A stretch of 37,747 nt of DNA, from the NCBI GenBank assembly GCA_910589015.1, contig CAJUSA010000018.1:1-37747 (forward strand), read 5' to 3'. Below the pieces are notes generated by a model, which was not told where the DNA came from, made no database searches, and saw only the letters and a program-made list of their open reading frames with translations. This DNA comes from an uncultured Christensenellaceae bacterium. Its GTDB lineage: Bacteria > Bacillota > Clostridia > Christensenellales > Borkfalkiaceae. The number at the start of each line of letters is the position of its first letter. Within the stretch, counting starts at the first letter, position 1. Made by a program: the position numbers and the translations under genes. This document shows positions 1-8,848 of this stretch, one piece after another.

Positions 1-107
1 CGGTGTTTTTTATGCCCTTCAAGAAGTTTTATAAAAATTTTCTAAAAAAATTCAAAAAAATTACTTGCAAACGCTTGACAAATTAACAGGCAATAATCTT
101 TCAGCAC

Positions 108-136
108 TTGACAGATAAATTGCGATATAGTATAAT
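108..136 (+). promoter_or_regulatory. sigma-A-type promoter of rny
   Basis: TTGACA at 108-113, a 17-bp spacer and TATAAT at 131-136 make a perfect consensus promoter. Transcription would start near 143, giving a leader of about 70 nt. The leader holds a 7-bp palindrome, ATGCCCG-TT-CGGGCAT (157-172), and ends in the strong Shine-Dalgarno AAGGAGG (201-207) six bases before the ATG. A second TTGACA at 75-80 has no -10 box at a proper distance. Upstream, bases 1-107 are AT-rich and show no gene. Confidence 0.85.
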
Positions 137-212
137 AAACAAGACCATGTCTAACTATGCCCGTTCGGGCATTTAGAATAAAAGTCAAAAAACAATTTTC
201 AAGGAGGCAAGT

Positions 213-1850
213 ATGTGTAACATTGCATCGCTGCTCCTTGCCGTACCCACGGGTCTTGCCGTCGCATTATTTGTCGTATTGCCCATTATAGGGCTTGCGA
301 TCGGCGGCGCGGTCGCATGGGTCGTTCTGAAAAAAGTTTCCAAAAAGAAATCGGCACAGAAACTCGACGATACCGAAAAGCAGGTCGAGGAATTGCTGAA
401 AAATGCCGAAAGCGAAAGCCAACGGTTGAAGAAGGAAGCGATTTTAGAGGCGCAGGAACAGGAAATCAGAAGAAGAAACGAATTCGAGCAGGAAATGAAA
501 GAGAAACGCGCCGAACAGCAACGGCAGGAAGCGCGGCTTTCCCGTCAAGAGGACATGCTCGAAAAGAAAGAGAGCGAGCTCGATAAGAAGAACGATGCGC
601 TCGACAACCAGCGCAACGCGCTCGAAGAAAAGAAAACCGCCTACGAGCAGAAACTCGAAGAGGTAAAAAAACAACAGGAACAGGTTTCGCATCAGCACGA
701 GCTCATGATTCAGGAACTCGAACGCGTGGCGCAGCTCACGAAAGACGAGGCGAAAAAACTGCTCACCGAAGAGATCCTCGAAGAAACCCGTCACGACTGC
801 GCGTTGCAGGTGCGCAATCTCGAACAAGAGGCGAAAGAAGAAGCCGATCTCAACGCGAAAAACATTATTTCGCTTGCCATTCAGCGCTGCGCTTCCGACC
901 ACGCGTCGGAATCCACCGTATCGGTCGTGCCGCTGCCCAGCGACGACATGAAGGCGCGTATCATCGGTCGCGAAGGCAGAAATATCCGCGCGATCGAGCA
1001 GGCTACGGGCATCGAGCTTATCATCGACGATACGCCCGAAGTCGTCATTCTTTCGGGGTTTGATCCCGTGAGAAGAGAGATCGCCCGTCTTACGCTCGAA
1101 CGGCTCATTCAAGACGGCAGAATCCACCCCGCCCGTATCGAAGAAACGGTGGAAAAGGTGACGCGCGAGCTCGATCAGCAGATCAAAGCCGCGGGCGAGA
1201 ACGCCATGTTCGAGGTCGGTATTTTCGGGTTGCACCCCGAGATCATCAAGCTCATCGGCAGATTGAAATTCCGCACGAGTTACGGGCAGAACGTTTACCG
1301 CCATTCCATCGAAGTGGCGCAGCTTGCGGGACTGATGGCGCAGGAACTCGGGTTGGACGTCAACTTTGCAAAACGCGCGGGCTTGCTGCACGATATCGGC
1401 AAGGCGGTCGATCACGAGCAAGAGGGTACGCATATTCAGCTCGGCGCCGATCTCGCGAAGAAGTTCCGCGAAAATGCGATGATCGTCAATGCAATCATGG
1501 CGCACCACGGCGACGTGGAACCCAAAACGATCGAGGCGGTGTTGGTGCAAGCAGCCGACGCGATCTCGGGCGCACGCCCCGGCGCGCGGCGTGAAACGAG
1601 CACGAATTATATCAAACGGCTTGAAAAGCTCGAAGAAATCGCTACGAGCTTTGCGGGCGTGGACAAGAGTTACGCCATTCAGGCGGGCAGAGAGGTGCGC
1701 GTCATCGTCAAACCCGATCAGGTGGACGACGCCAAGGCGCTCTTCCTTGCAAAGGATATCGCGAAGAAGATCGAAACCGAGCTCGAATATCCCGGTCAGA
1801 TCAAGGTCAACGTCATTCGCGAGTTCCGCAGCGTGGAATACGCAAAATAA
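213..1850 (+). CDS. rny: Ribonuclease Y
   Basis: Membrane-anchored endoribonuclease that starts mRNA decay in Bacillota. The 545-residue protein is close to the usual ~520. It opens with a hydrophobic helix (about 7-42), followed by a long charged coiled coil (about 45-225). The KH RNA-binding domain follows, with its GREG loop near residue 252. The metal-dependent HD phosphohydrolase domain has the key His-Asp pair at 393-394 in LLHDIGKA, then an AHHGD motif and the ISGARPGARRE segment typical of RNase Y. The start is fixed by AAGGAGG six bases upstream. It stands alone between its own promoter and terminator. The identification is secure from domain order and motifs. Confidence 0.97.
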   Translation: MCNIASLLLAVPTGLAVALFVVLPIIGLAIGGAVAWVVLKKVSKKKSAQKLDDTEKQVEELLKNAESESQRLKKEAILEAQEQEIRRRNEFEQEMKEKRAEQQRQEARLSRQEDMLEKKESELDKKNDALDNQRNALEEKKTAYEQKLEEVKKQQEQVSHQHELMIQELERVAQLTKDEAKKLLTEEILEETRHDCALQVRNLEQEAKEEADLNAKNIISLAIQRCASDHASESTVSVVPLPSDDMKARIIGREGRNIRAIEQATGIELIIDDTPEVVILSGFDPVRREIARLTLERLIQDGRIHPARIEETVEKVTRELDQQIKAAGENAMFEVGIFGLHPEIIKLIGRLKFRTSYGQNVYRHSIEVAQLAGLMAQELGLDVNFAKRAGLLHDIGKAVDHEQEGTHIQLGADLAKKFRENAMIVNAIMAHHGDVEPKTIEAVLVQAADAISGARPGARRETSTNYIKRLEKLEEIATSFAGVDKSYAIQAGREVRVIVKPDQVDDAKALFLAKDIAKKIETELEYPGQIKVNVIREFRSVEYAK

Positions 1851-1870
1851 AAAACCGAATGAAAAAGCAA

Positions 1871-1906
1871 AGAGCGCACGGACATATTTGTCCGAGCGCT
1901 CTTTTT
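1871..1906 (+). terminator. Rho-independent terminator after rny
   Basis: A 7-bp stem (AGAGCGC/GCGCTCT) continues past an A-A mismatch into a 6-bp stem (CGGACA/TGTCCG) closed by a TATT loop. A TTTTTC tract follows. It lies 20 nt after the rny stop codon. Confidence 0.9.
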
Positions 1907-2044
1907 CACCTGTTCGGGTTGGATCGCAACGGCAAAACAAGCGGTTGATCCGATTGAGCGAATATGCGCATTTTTGATCAAACGAAAGCAAAAAAAAGTT
2001 TTATCGTCAATATACCGATCAGCTATGTACATTTTGTGATTTTA

Positions 2045-2053
2045 TGTTATAAT
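2045..2053 (+). promoter_or_regulatory. Extended -10 promoter of the rhamnose operon
   Basis: TGTTATAAT is a full extended -10 element (TG-n-TATAAT). No good -35 is present; the best-placed hexamer 17 bp upstream is ATGTAC. A weak -35 fits an activator-dependent promoter, which would suit a sugar operon, but no operator was recognised. The ~90-nt leader ends in GGAGGAA (2139-2144) before the rhaB ATG. Confidence 0.6.
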
Positions 2054-2150
2054 GTAACCGTATTATTGTCGCGCAGCGGGATTTTCCGCGCGCAAGGCGT
2101 TCGTTCGGCTCTCGAAAAGAAGGCGGACGGGCCGGACGGAGGAATGCAAC

Positions 2151-3452
2151 ATGAAATATTATTTGGCGATCGATATCGGCGCGTCGAGCGGGCGGCATAT
2201 CGTCGGTTGGCGCGAGGGGAAGGAACTGCGTTGCGACGAGGTTTATCGTTTCCCGAACGCCGTGCAAAAACAGGACGGGCATCTGATTTGGGATATCGCG
2301 GCGCTTTTTCGCAACGTTGTGGCGGGAATCAAATCGGCGTTTGCAAAATATCCGCAAATCGAGAGCCTTGCCATCGATACCTGGGGGGTGGATTATGTCC
2401 TTCTGAACGGCGACAAGGAAATTCTGCCCTGCTATTCCTATCGCGACGCGCGTACCGAAAACGCGATCGAACGCGTGCACGAAAAGGTGCCGTTCGAAAA
2501 ATTATACGACAAGACGGGCACGCAGTTTCAGCCTTTTACGACCGTGTATCAGTTATACGACGACTTGCTGCGCGGCAGGTTGGAGAATGCGACCGATTTT
2601 CTCATGATACCCGCATATCTTTCTTATAAGCTGACGGGCGTCAAGGCGCACGAATACACCAACGCCACCACGACGGGATTGCTCAACGTGCAGGGGGAAT
2701 ACGACGGCGAGATTTTATCGGCGCTGGGCTTGCCTGCACGGCTGTTCAAGGAAATTTCCGCGCCGAAAACCTTGCTCGGCAAACTGAAAGACGAAATCGC
2801 GCGCGAAGTCAGCGGCAATCTCGACGTCGTGCTGTGCGCCTCGCACGATACGGGCAGCGCGGTCGAGGGGATCCCCATGGAAGGCAACAACCCTTACATC
2901 TCTTCGGGCACCTGGTCGTTGCTCGGCGTGAAAACGTCTACGCTCAGAACGGATGAAAACAGCCGCAAAGCCAACTATTCCAACGAAGGCGGCGTGGGGT
3001 ATATCCGTTATCAGAAGAACATCATGGGTATGTGGATTGTCAACAATCTCCGAAAAGAGCTTTGTCCCGACAAACCTTTCCCGCAGATCGTGGAAGAAGC
3101 GCGCAAAAGTACCTTCGAGGGCTACGTCGACGCGAACGACGCTTCCTTCCTCTCGCCCGAGAGCATGGTAAAAGCGTTTGATCGCTGGTTTGCGGAACAA
3201 GGGGAAAAGCCTGTTTGCGAATGCGATTATTTCAACTGTGCGTTCCGCAGTTTAGCGTATAGCTATAAACAGGCGATCGAGGAACTCGAAAACAACCTCG
3301 GCGTGCAATACGATACGATCTATATCGTCGGCGGCGGCGCGAAAAACGGTTATCTCAACGAACTGACTCAGCGCGTCTGCGGCAAGAAGGTCGCCGCGCT
3401 TCCCATCGAAGCGACGGCGCTCGGAAATCTGAAACTTCAAATAGAGAGGTAA
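2151..3452 (+). CDS. rhaB: Rhamnulokinase, C-terminally short
   Basis: FGGY-family sugar kinase that phosphorylates L-rhamnulose to rhamnulose-1-phosphate. The N terminus LAIDIGASSGRHI is the rhamnulokinase form of the ATP-binding phosphate loop. DTWGVDYVLL and the C-terminal IVGGGAKN glycine-rich loop also fit. The protein has 433 residues, whereas family members usually have 470-490. It follows the family through PIEATALGN and then stops seven residues later, so the final helix segment is absent. The stop lies 7 bp before rhaA, and no remnant of the missing tail lies downstream. Activity is therefore uncertain, although the ATP-binding core is intact. GGAGGAA precedes the start. The neighbouring rhaA and rhamnosidase-like gene support rhamnose over fuculose as substrate. 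Confidence 0.92.
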   Translation: MKYYLAIDIGASSGRHIVGWREGKELRCDEVYRFPNAVQKQDGHLIWDIAALFRNVVAGIKSAFAKYPQIESLAIDTWGVDYVLLNGDKEILPCYSYRDARTENAIERVHEKVPFEKLYDKTGTQFQPFTTVYQLYDDLLRGRLENATDFLMIPAYLSYKLTGVKAHEYTNATTTGLLNVQGEYDGEILSALGLPARLFKEISAPKTLLGKLKDEIAREVSGNLDVVLCASHDTGSAVEGIPMEGNNPYISSGTWSLLGVKTSTLRTDENSRKANYSNEGGVGYIRYQKNIMGMWIVNNLRKELCPDKPFPQIVEEARKSTFEGYVDANDASFLSPESMVKAFDRWFAEQGEKPVCECDYFNCAFRSLAYSYKQAIEELENNLGVQYDTIYIVGGGAKNGYLNELTQRVCGKKVAALPIEATALGNLKLQIER

Positions 3453-3459
3453 ATAAATC

Positions 3460-4695
3460 ATGTACGATTCTGCAAAAAAAGTCTATTCCGCTTACGGCGT
3501 AGATACGGAAAAAGCGCTTGCGGCGTTGGCGGAAATTCCCGTCAGCGTGCATTGCTGGCAGGGGGACGACGTAAAGGGCTTCGACGGCGACGGCGATCTT
3601 TCGGGTGGCATTCAGACGACGGGCAACTACCCCGGCAGCGCGCGCAACTTCGAAGAACTCAAAGCTGACCTTAAAAAGGCGTTTTCGCTCATGCCCGGCA
3701 AAAAGCGTTTGAACGTGCACGCCTGCTATGCCGTTCTGAACGGCGAGAAGGTCGACCGCGACGCTTATCTGCCCAAGCACTTCGCGCCCTGGGTGGCGTT
3801 TGCAAAGGAAGAGGGGCTTGACGGCATCGACTTCAACCCCACCATGTTCTCGCATAAGAATATGAAAGACGGGCTTTCTCTTTCCTCGCCCGACGAAAAG
3901 ATCCGCAACTTCTGGATCAAACACTGCATCGCCTGCCTGAAAATCGCCGAATATTTCGCGGACGAAACGGGTACGCCCTGCGTCGTCAATATCTGGATCC
4001 CCGACGGCTATAAAGACGTTCCCGCCGACCGTCTTACGCCCCGTTTGCGCCTTAAAGATTCGCTCGATAAAATCCTTGCGTGCGGATACGATAAAAAGAA
4101 GGTCATCGTCGCCGTCGAAAGCAAGGTGTTCGGCATCGGTATCGAGAGCTACACCGTCGGCTCCAACGAATTCTATCAGAATTATGCCGCGAAAAACGGC
4201 ATTTGCTGCCTGCTCGACAACGGGCATTACCACCCCCTCGAATATGTTTCCGATAAGATCCCCGCGCTACTTGCGTTCTACGATACGGTCGCGTTGCACG
4301 TCACCCGCGGCGTCCGCTGGGACAGCGACCACGTCGTGCTTGTCGAGGACGAACTCAAAGAGATCGCCAAAGAAATCGTGCGCAACGGCGCGACGCAAAA
4401 GGTGAAGATCGCGCTCGACTATTTCGATGCGAGCATCAACCGCCTGTCGGCGCTCATCACGGGGCAGCGTGCCATGCAAAAAGCCTTGCTCTATGCTCTG
4501 TTGTGCAACCACGACGAACTCAAAGCGTTGCAGGATAACGCCGATTTCACCGCGCTCATGGTAAAACAGGAAGAATACAAAATGCTTCCCTTCGGCGCGG
4601 TTTGGGCGGAATATCTTTCCCGTCAGGGGCTGAAAGAGGATTACCTGAGCGAAGTCAGAGAATACGAACGCGGCGTGCTGAAAACGAGGAAATAA
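3460..4695 (+). CDS. rhaA: L-rhamnose isomerase
   Basis: Converts L-rhamnose to L-rhamnulose, the step before RhaB. At 411 residues it has the usual length (~415). The metal-binding residues are all visible: E220, D253, H256, H280, D288, D290 and D320, found in VESKVFG, LLDNGHYHP, LHVTRGVRWDSDH and ALDYFDASINR. Their mutual spacing equals that recalled for the E. coli enzyme. The N-terminal VHCWQGDDV motif is also typical. It begins 7 bp after rhaB with a GAGAGG ribosome-binding site that lies inside the end of rhaB, and it is followed 5 bp later by the glycosidase gene. All three are probably one transcript. Confidence 0.97.
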   Translation: MYDSAKKVYSAYGVDTEKALAALAEIPVSVHCWQGDDVKGFDGDGDLSGGIQTTGNYPGSARNFEELKADLKKAFSLMPGKKRLNVHACYAVLNGEKVDRDAYLPKHFAPWVAFAKEEGLDGIDFNPTMFSHKNMKDGLSLSSPDEKIRNFWIKHCIACLKIAEYFADETGTPCVVNIWIPDGYKDVPADRLTPRLRLKDSLDKILACGYDKKKVIVAVESKVFGIGIESYTVGSNEFYQNYAAKNGICCLLDNGHYHPLEYVSDKIPALLAFYDTVALHVTRGVRWDSDHVVLVEDELKEIAKEIVRNGATQKVKIALDYFDASINRLSALITGQRAMQKALLYALLCNHDELKALQDNADFTALMVKQEEYKMLPFGAVWAEYLSRQGLKEDYLSEVREYERGVLKTRK

Positions 4696-4700
4696 GATAT

Positions 4701-7523
4701 ATGTCTATCCTTTCCGTTCGTAATCAAAATATGAACGCATACGCGCCCGTTCCGTTTTGGAGTTGGAATAACGCGCTGGATAGAACCGAGCTGCTGCGGC
4801 AGATCGACGATATGAAGTCGGTCGGCTGCGGCGGCTTCGTCATTCATGCGCGAATGGGGCTGCGCGTTCCGTACCTTTCCGACGAGTGGTTTTCGCTCGT
4901 CGAACTCTGCCTCGACGCCGCAAAAGAGCGGGGCATGTTCGTGTGGATCTACGACGAAAACGGTTGGCCGAGCGGGTTTGCGGGCGGCGAACTCTTAAAA
5001 GACGAGCGCAACCTGCAAACCTATCTCGTTTGCGAAGAGAGCGAAACCTTCGACGGGGACGCGCTCGCCGTGTTCGTGCAACGGGACGGGGGGTATGCGC
5101 GCGTGCATGCGCCCGAGCAAGGCGCGCGGTACCGTATCGTGCGGTTGCGGCGCAATCCTTCTTATACCGACGTGCTCGATCCCGCCGTCGTCGAAAAATT
5201 CCTTGCCTCGACGCACGAGCGTTACCGCAAACGGTTTTCGAAGCGGTTCGGCAAAGAACTGCGCGGATTTTTTACCGACGAACCGCAGTTCATGCGCGGC
5301 GAAACGCCGTATACGGGCGTGTTGGCGGATTACTGGAAAAAGACCTATCGGGAAGACGTGCTCGACGGCATTATTGCGCTTTTCAGCGAGGGCGAGCGCT
5401 ATTACGAATACCGTGTGCGCTATTACAAGGCGTTGAATTATCTCTACTGCGAAAATTATTACCGCCGTATCTATGAATGGTGTTCGGCGCACGGGTGCGA
5501 ACTCACGGGGCACAGCATACAGGAAAACGCCTTTTTTGCGCAGATGTGGGGGAGTGCGGGCGTTGCGCCTACCTACGAATACGAACACGTTCCCGCGATC
5601 GATCATCTTACGCTTGCCGAAATAAGCCGCCTTTCGGCGCGGCTCGTCGGTTCGGTTGCGGCGCAGACGGGGAAAAAACAGGTTTTGACCGAAACCTTCG
5701 CGTGCAGCGGGTACGCCGCCACGCCGCGGCAGCTCAAAGCCGTTGCCGACGCGCAGTATGTGCACGGCGTGAACTATATGTGCCACCACCTTTATGCCTA
5801 TTCGCTTGCGGGGCAGGGCAAATACGACCACCCGCCCTGCTTTTCCGACCACATGACCTGGCACAAACAGTTTTCCGATTTCAACCTCTATTTCACGCGG
5901 CTCGGCTATCTGTTGGCGCATTCCGCGGCGCAGGTGCGTTGCACGGTCATAAGTCCTATGTCGAGCGTGTTCCTGCATTACGACGTCAAGGACGAGCGCG
6001 CGGCGCAGAAGGTCGACGCGGCGTTCACGGCGTTGCAGAACGAACTCAACGCGCATGCGATCGAGTATGAAATATCCGACGAACGCATGCTCGAAAAATA
6101 CGGCAAAGTCAAAAAGAAAGCGCTGCGCGTGGGCGAACGCGAATACGACTTCGTCATCGTGCCTGCGTGCGAAACGCTTTCGGCGGCGACCAAAGCGCTT
6201 TTGCGCAAATACGTTGCCGCGGGCGGGAAGATCTTTATCGTGGGTGCGCCCGCTTACACCGACGGCGTAAAGGACGACTGGTCGTTCCTGCAAGCCAATA
6301 CGACGATCGAAGAGATCGCAAAACACAACGCGCTCGCGCTCGAAAGCGACGGAAAAGCCGAATTTACTTACCGCATCGGCAAGAATTTTTCCTTCCTCTA
6401 CATCGTCAATCCGACCAAAGAGGATGCGCATGTGCGCGTTCCCGCGGGATTTTCGAAAATCGACCTCGTGTCGCTCGCGATCGGCGAGGCGGCGCGCGAG
6501 ATCACGCTCGAAGCGGGGGAAAGCGTCGTGCTCGTTCCCGAATACGGCAAACCCGCCGTGGAATACGGCGAACCGCGCGCGTTCGTGAAAAAACTGCGCT
6601 GCGCGTCGGCGGGCGACAATCTTCTGCCCCTCGATACCGTGCGGCTCAGCCGCGACGGCGAGCATTACGGCGAGGAAGAACCCGTCGAAGAAGCGTTCGA
6701 CCGTCTGCTGCGCGAGGAATATTGCGGAAAGCTGTGGGTTTCGTTTGCGTTCGAGGTCAAAGAACTGCCCGAGAAAATCAGCTTGCGCCGCGAAAAGGGC
6801 AAGTATCTTTCTTCGGCGCTCAACGGAAGGGCGCTTACGTTTGAACAGAGCGCGTTCGATATCAACTTCGAAGAATGCAATCTTGCCGCAGCGCTCAAAA
6901 CGGGGCGCAACGAATATGTGTATCAGCTCGATTTTTACGAGGATCCGCACGTCTATTATGCGCTGTTCTCGCCCGAGGCGACCGAGAGCCTGCGCAACTG
7001 TCTGGTGTACGATACCGAGCTCGAAGGCGTTATGCTGACGGGCGCGTTCAACCTTGAAAACCGCAAGATCAAGGCGGCGGCTCTGCCTGCGGGCGCCGAA
7101 CGGATCGATTTGCAGGGCTATGCGCATTTTGCGGGCGAAATGACATTCTGCGCCGATTTCCACGGCGAAACGCCGCTTGCGCGGCTGTGCCTGCGCGGCG
7201 ATTTCTGCGCCGCGGAAGTCAAGGTAAACGGCTATCGCGTCGGCAGCATGTTCGAGGGCGGCGCGCTGGAATTTTTCGTCAACGAGGGCGAGGCGAATTA
7301 TCTCGAAATCACGCTTTCTTCTTCGCTGCGCAACGCCATGGGGCCGTTCCACTGGAAGCACGGCGGCGAGGACGGGATCGGACCGTTAAACTTCACCATG
7401 CGCGGCATGTGGCGGAACGGACAGTGCGAGCATTACGATCCGAATTATAAAACCGTGCCGTTCGGGCTGACGAGCGCCGAGCTTTCGTTCGGGAATTACA
7501 CCGCGGCGCAAGCGAAAAAATAA
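4701..7523 (+). CDS. GH106-like glycoside hydrolase, putative alpha-L-rhamnosidase
   Basis: A 940-residue enzyme with no signal peptide, so probably cytoplasmic. The N-terminal stretch resembles the catalytic barrel of GH106-related proteins: PFWSWNNAL, then GGFVIHARMG, then WIYDENGWPSG with E86. Candidate catalytic acids are E194 in FFTDEPQF and E331 in VLTETFA. The C-terminal third (about 650-940) looks like beta-sandwich accessory domains. An in-frame ATG further upstream would lie inside rhaA, so the ATG at 4701 with AGGA ten bases upstream is preferred. Position directly after rhaBA suggests it frees L-rhamnose from an imported glycoside. Substrate is inferred from context; the broader GH2/GH106-like group includes other activities. 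No transporter, rhaD aldolase or regulator lies in the operon. Confidence 0.75.
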   Translation: MSILSVRNQNMNAYAPVPFWSWNNALDRTELLRQIDDMKSVGCGGFVIHARMGLRVPYLSDEWFSLVELCLDAAKERGMFVWIYDENGWPSGFAGGELLKDERNLQTYLVCEESETFDGDALAVFVQRDGGYARVHAPEQGARYRIVRLRRNPSYTDVLDPAVVEKFLASTHERYRKRFSKRFGKELRGFFTDEPQFMRGETPYTGVLADYWKKTYREDVLDGIIALFSEGERYYEYRVRYYKALNYLYCENYYRRIYEWCSAHGCELTGHSIQENAFFAQMWGSAGVAPTYEYEHVPAIDHLTLAEISRLSARLVGSVAAQTGKKQVLTETFACSGYAATPRQLKAVADAQYVHGVNYMCHHLYAYSLAGQGKYDHPPCFSDHMTWHKQFSDFNLYFTRLGYLLAHSAAQVRCTVISPMSSVFLHYDVKDERAAQKVDAAFTALQNELNAHAIEYEISDERMLEKYGKVKKKALRVGEREYDFVIVPACETLSAATKALLRKYVAAGGKIFIVGAPAYTDGVKDDWSFLQANTTIEEIAKHNALALESDGKAEFTYRIGKNFSFLYIVNPTKEDAHVRVPAGFSKIDLVSLAIGEAAREITLEAGESVVLVPEYGKPAVEYGEPRAFVKKLRCASAGDNLLPLDTVRLSRDGEHYGEEEPVEEAFDRLLREEYCGKLWVSFAFEVKELPEKISLRREKGKYLSSALNGRALTFEQSAFDINFEECNLAAALKTGRNEYVYQLDFYEDPHVYYALFSPEATESLRNCLVYDTELEGVMLTGAFNLENRKIKAAALPAGAERIDLQGYAHFAGEMTFCADFHGETPLARLCLRGDFCAAEVKVNGYRVGSMFEGGALEFFVNEGEANYLEITLSSSLRNAMGPFHWKHGGEDGIGPLNFTMRGMWRNGQCEHYDPNYKTVPFGLTSAELSFGNYTAAQAKK

Positions 7524-7561
7524 AAGAGCGCCCCGCATAAAGCGCACGTTCCATCAGAATG

Positions 7562-7597
7562 AAAAAAGCGAAGAAATTCAAATTTCTTCGCTTTTTA
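7562..7597. terminator. Bidirectional terminator between the glycosidase and GNAT genes
   Basis: A perfect 15-bp inverted repeat (7563-7577 with 7582-7596) surrounds a 4-base loop. It begins with A5 and ends with T5, so it offers a U-tract in both directions. It separates convergent genes. Confidence 0.9.
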
Positions 7598-7619
7598 TAA
7601 TTACCTTAAAAATTGAAAT

Positions 7620-8090
7620 TCATCGTTCTAATCTATAATACTTAAAACCGTTTTCTTCTCTGATTAACTTAAATCCGACTTTTTCAAGTACGCGTTGGCT
7701 ACGGGTATTTTTTATAATGGTATCGGCATTTACAGCAACCATATCCAACACGTCAAATGCGTACTGTATCGCTAACTGTTCTGCACATGTGCCATATCCT
7801 TTGTCTTTTACCGTATCATTTTGTAAATGAATGCTCAATGTGCATTCCTTGTTCGCCATATTGATTTGTTTTAAGTGCAACTCGCCTATCGGGTGATCGC
7901 CTTTCATGATTGCAAACAGAATACGCGATGGATTTTGTTTTGTATCAAAATATTGATTTACAGCATTTTCATCGTATTGGTATGTTGTAAACAATTTCAT
8001 ATCCGTATAGATTGAAGGGTCATTTTCCCAACGCTTATATAACCGATGGCAAAGTTCTCTTGTCATGATATAAAGAGATATTTCTTCCAT
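7620..8090 (-). CDS. GNAT-family N-acetyltransferase (RimJ/RimL-like)
   Basis: A 156-residue acetyl-CoA-dependent acetyltransferase. The acetyl-CoA loop KDKGYG sits at 95-100, preceded by the beta strand CTLSIHLQND and followed by an amphipathic helix. The C-terminal NTRSQRVLEKVGFKLIRE is the usual GNAT end motif. The acceptor cannot be told from sequence. ATG at 8090 is chosen because AGG lies 7 nt upstream; a GTG two codons earlier is possible. Base use is clearly more AT-rich than in neighbouring genes, with many TAT, AAT and ATA codons, which suggests recent acquisition. It lies 30 bp downstream of pnuC on the same strand and may be cotranscribed. Confidence 0.85.
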   Translation of the reverse strand: MEEISLYIMTRELCHRLYKRWENDPSIYTDMKLFTTYQYDENAVNQYFDTKQNPSRILFAIMKGDHPIGELHLKQINMANKECTLSIHLQNDTVKDKGYGTCAEQLAIQYAFDVLDMVAVNADTIIKNTRSQRVLEKVGFKLIREENGFKYYRLER

Positions 8091-8120
8091 AATCACACCT
8101 ATAATTTCCTGTTTATCATG

Positions 8121-8837
8121 CTATAATGGTTCGTGTTCCGTTTGCTGGCGGCGGCGGATTCGCGTCCAACTGAGAAAACCGTAAAAATCGTTTATGAGAA
8201 AGACGGCGAAACAGACTACCACGGGCAGATAGGAAAGGCTTTCGATCGTCGCCAGGATCCACAGCACGATGAGCACGACGTCGTTCAAGGCATAGGCGAG
8301 CGCGTAGAGCGGACTGCGGCGAATGGCGAATGCCGAGGCGATAAAACTCGTCAGTACCGAAAGCGTGCTGAAAATCAGATTGCTTGTGCCGAGCGCGCGC
8401 AGAATAAAATAGAACGCAACGGTGACGGCGGCGGCAAGCGCGAAGATGACGGGATATTCGCGCTTTCTGAGCGCGTTGATCGCAATTTCGGTGTGGTTGC
8501 CCCGAAAGGAATTTTTGAGCCAGACGATCACGGACACAATAGCGGAAGGTAACGTCATGCCGAGATAGGTGATCATCTCGCCGTAATAGGCGAAGGAATA
8601 AGAGACGATTGCATATAAGATCCCGAATGCGATGACGAGAAACTGCCCTAACACGTTGCCCTTTGCAAGGAAGATGAGCGAGGTCGCGCCGAGCAGCGAA
8701 GCGGAAAGCGTAAGATAATCGGTGCCGCGCGCGGCGAAAAAGGATACGGCAATCGCAGCGAGCGAGCCGATCCACAGCACCCATTCGAACGGGGTGAGCG
8801 AGCGAAACGAATCTTTGAGAAAACGAAAAAATTTCAT
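8121..8837 (-). CDS. pnuC: PnuC-family vitamin transporter (nicotinamide riboside type)
   Basis: A 238-residue integral membrane protein with about seven to eight hydrophobic helices. It carries two typical PnuC segments: an Asn-Asp pair before a Trp-containing helix (ALNDVVLIVLW, about 188-198) and NDFYGFLSW near 217-225. PnuC proteins move nicotinamide riboside by facilitated diffusion, and paralogues carry thiamine or riboflavin, so the exact substrate is open. Translation starts at 8837 after a modest AAGG site. It has its own strong promoter and a structured leader with a terminator, which suggests it is controlled by premature termination. A larger overlapping reading frame on the same strand was rejected. 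Confidence 0.82.
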   Translation of the reverse strand: MKFFRFLKDSFRSLTPFEWVLWIGSLAAIAVSFFAARGTDYLTLSASLLGATSLIFLAKGNVLGQFLVIAFGILYAIVSYSFAYYGEMITYLGMTLPSAIVSVIVWLKNSFRGNHTEIAINALRKREYPVIFALAAAVTVAFYFILRALGTSNLIFSTLSVLTSFIASAFAIRRSPLYALAYALNDVVLIVLWILATIESLSYLPVVVCFAVFLINDFYGFLSWTRIRRRQQTEHEPL

Positions 8838-8848
8838 AACTCTGCCTT

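Noticed and set aside
1..107. Possible end of an upstream gene or a second promoter (TTGACA at 75-80)
   Set aside because: No coding frame is visible and no -10 box lies at 16-18 bp from that hexamer.
4602..4700. Upstream start for the glycosidase giving 33 extra residues
   Set aside because: It would lie inside rhaA, adds a basic unrelated tail, and has no better ribosome-binding site than the ATG at 4701.
444..7361. Long antisense frames opposite rny (515 codons, 444-1991) and the glycosidase (788 codons, 4995-7361)
   Set aside because: Both lie opposite well-supported genes and show only low-complexity Arg/Phe-rich text with no family motif.
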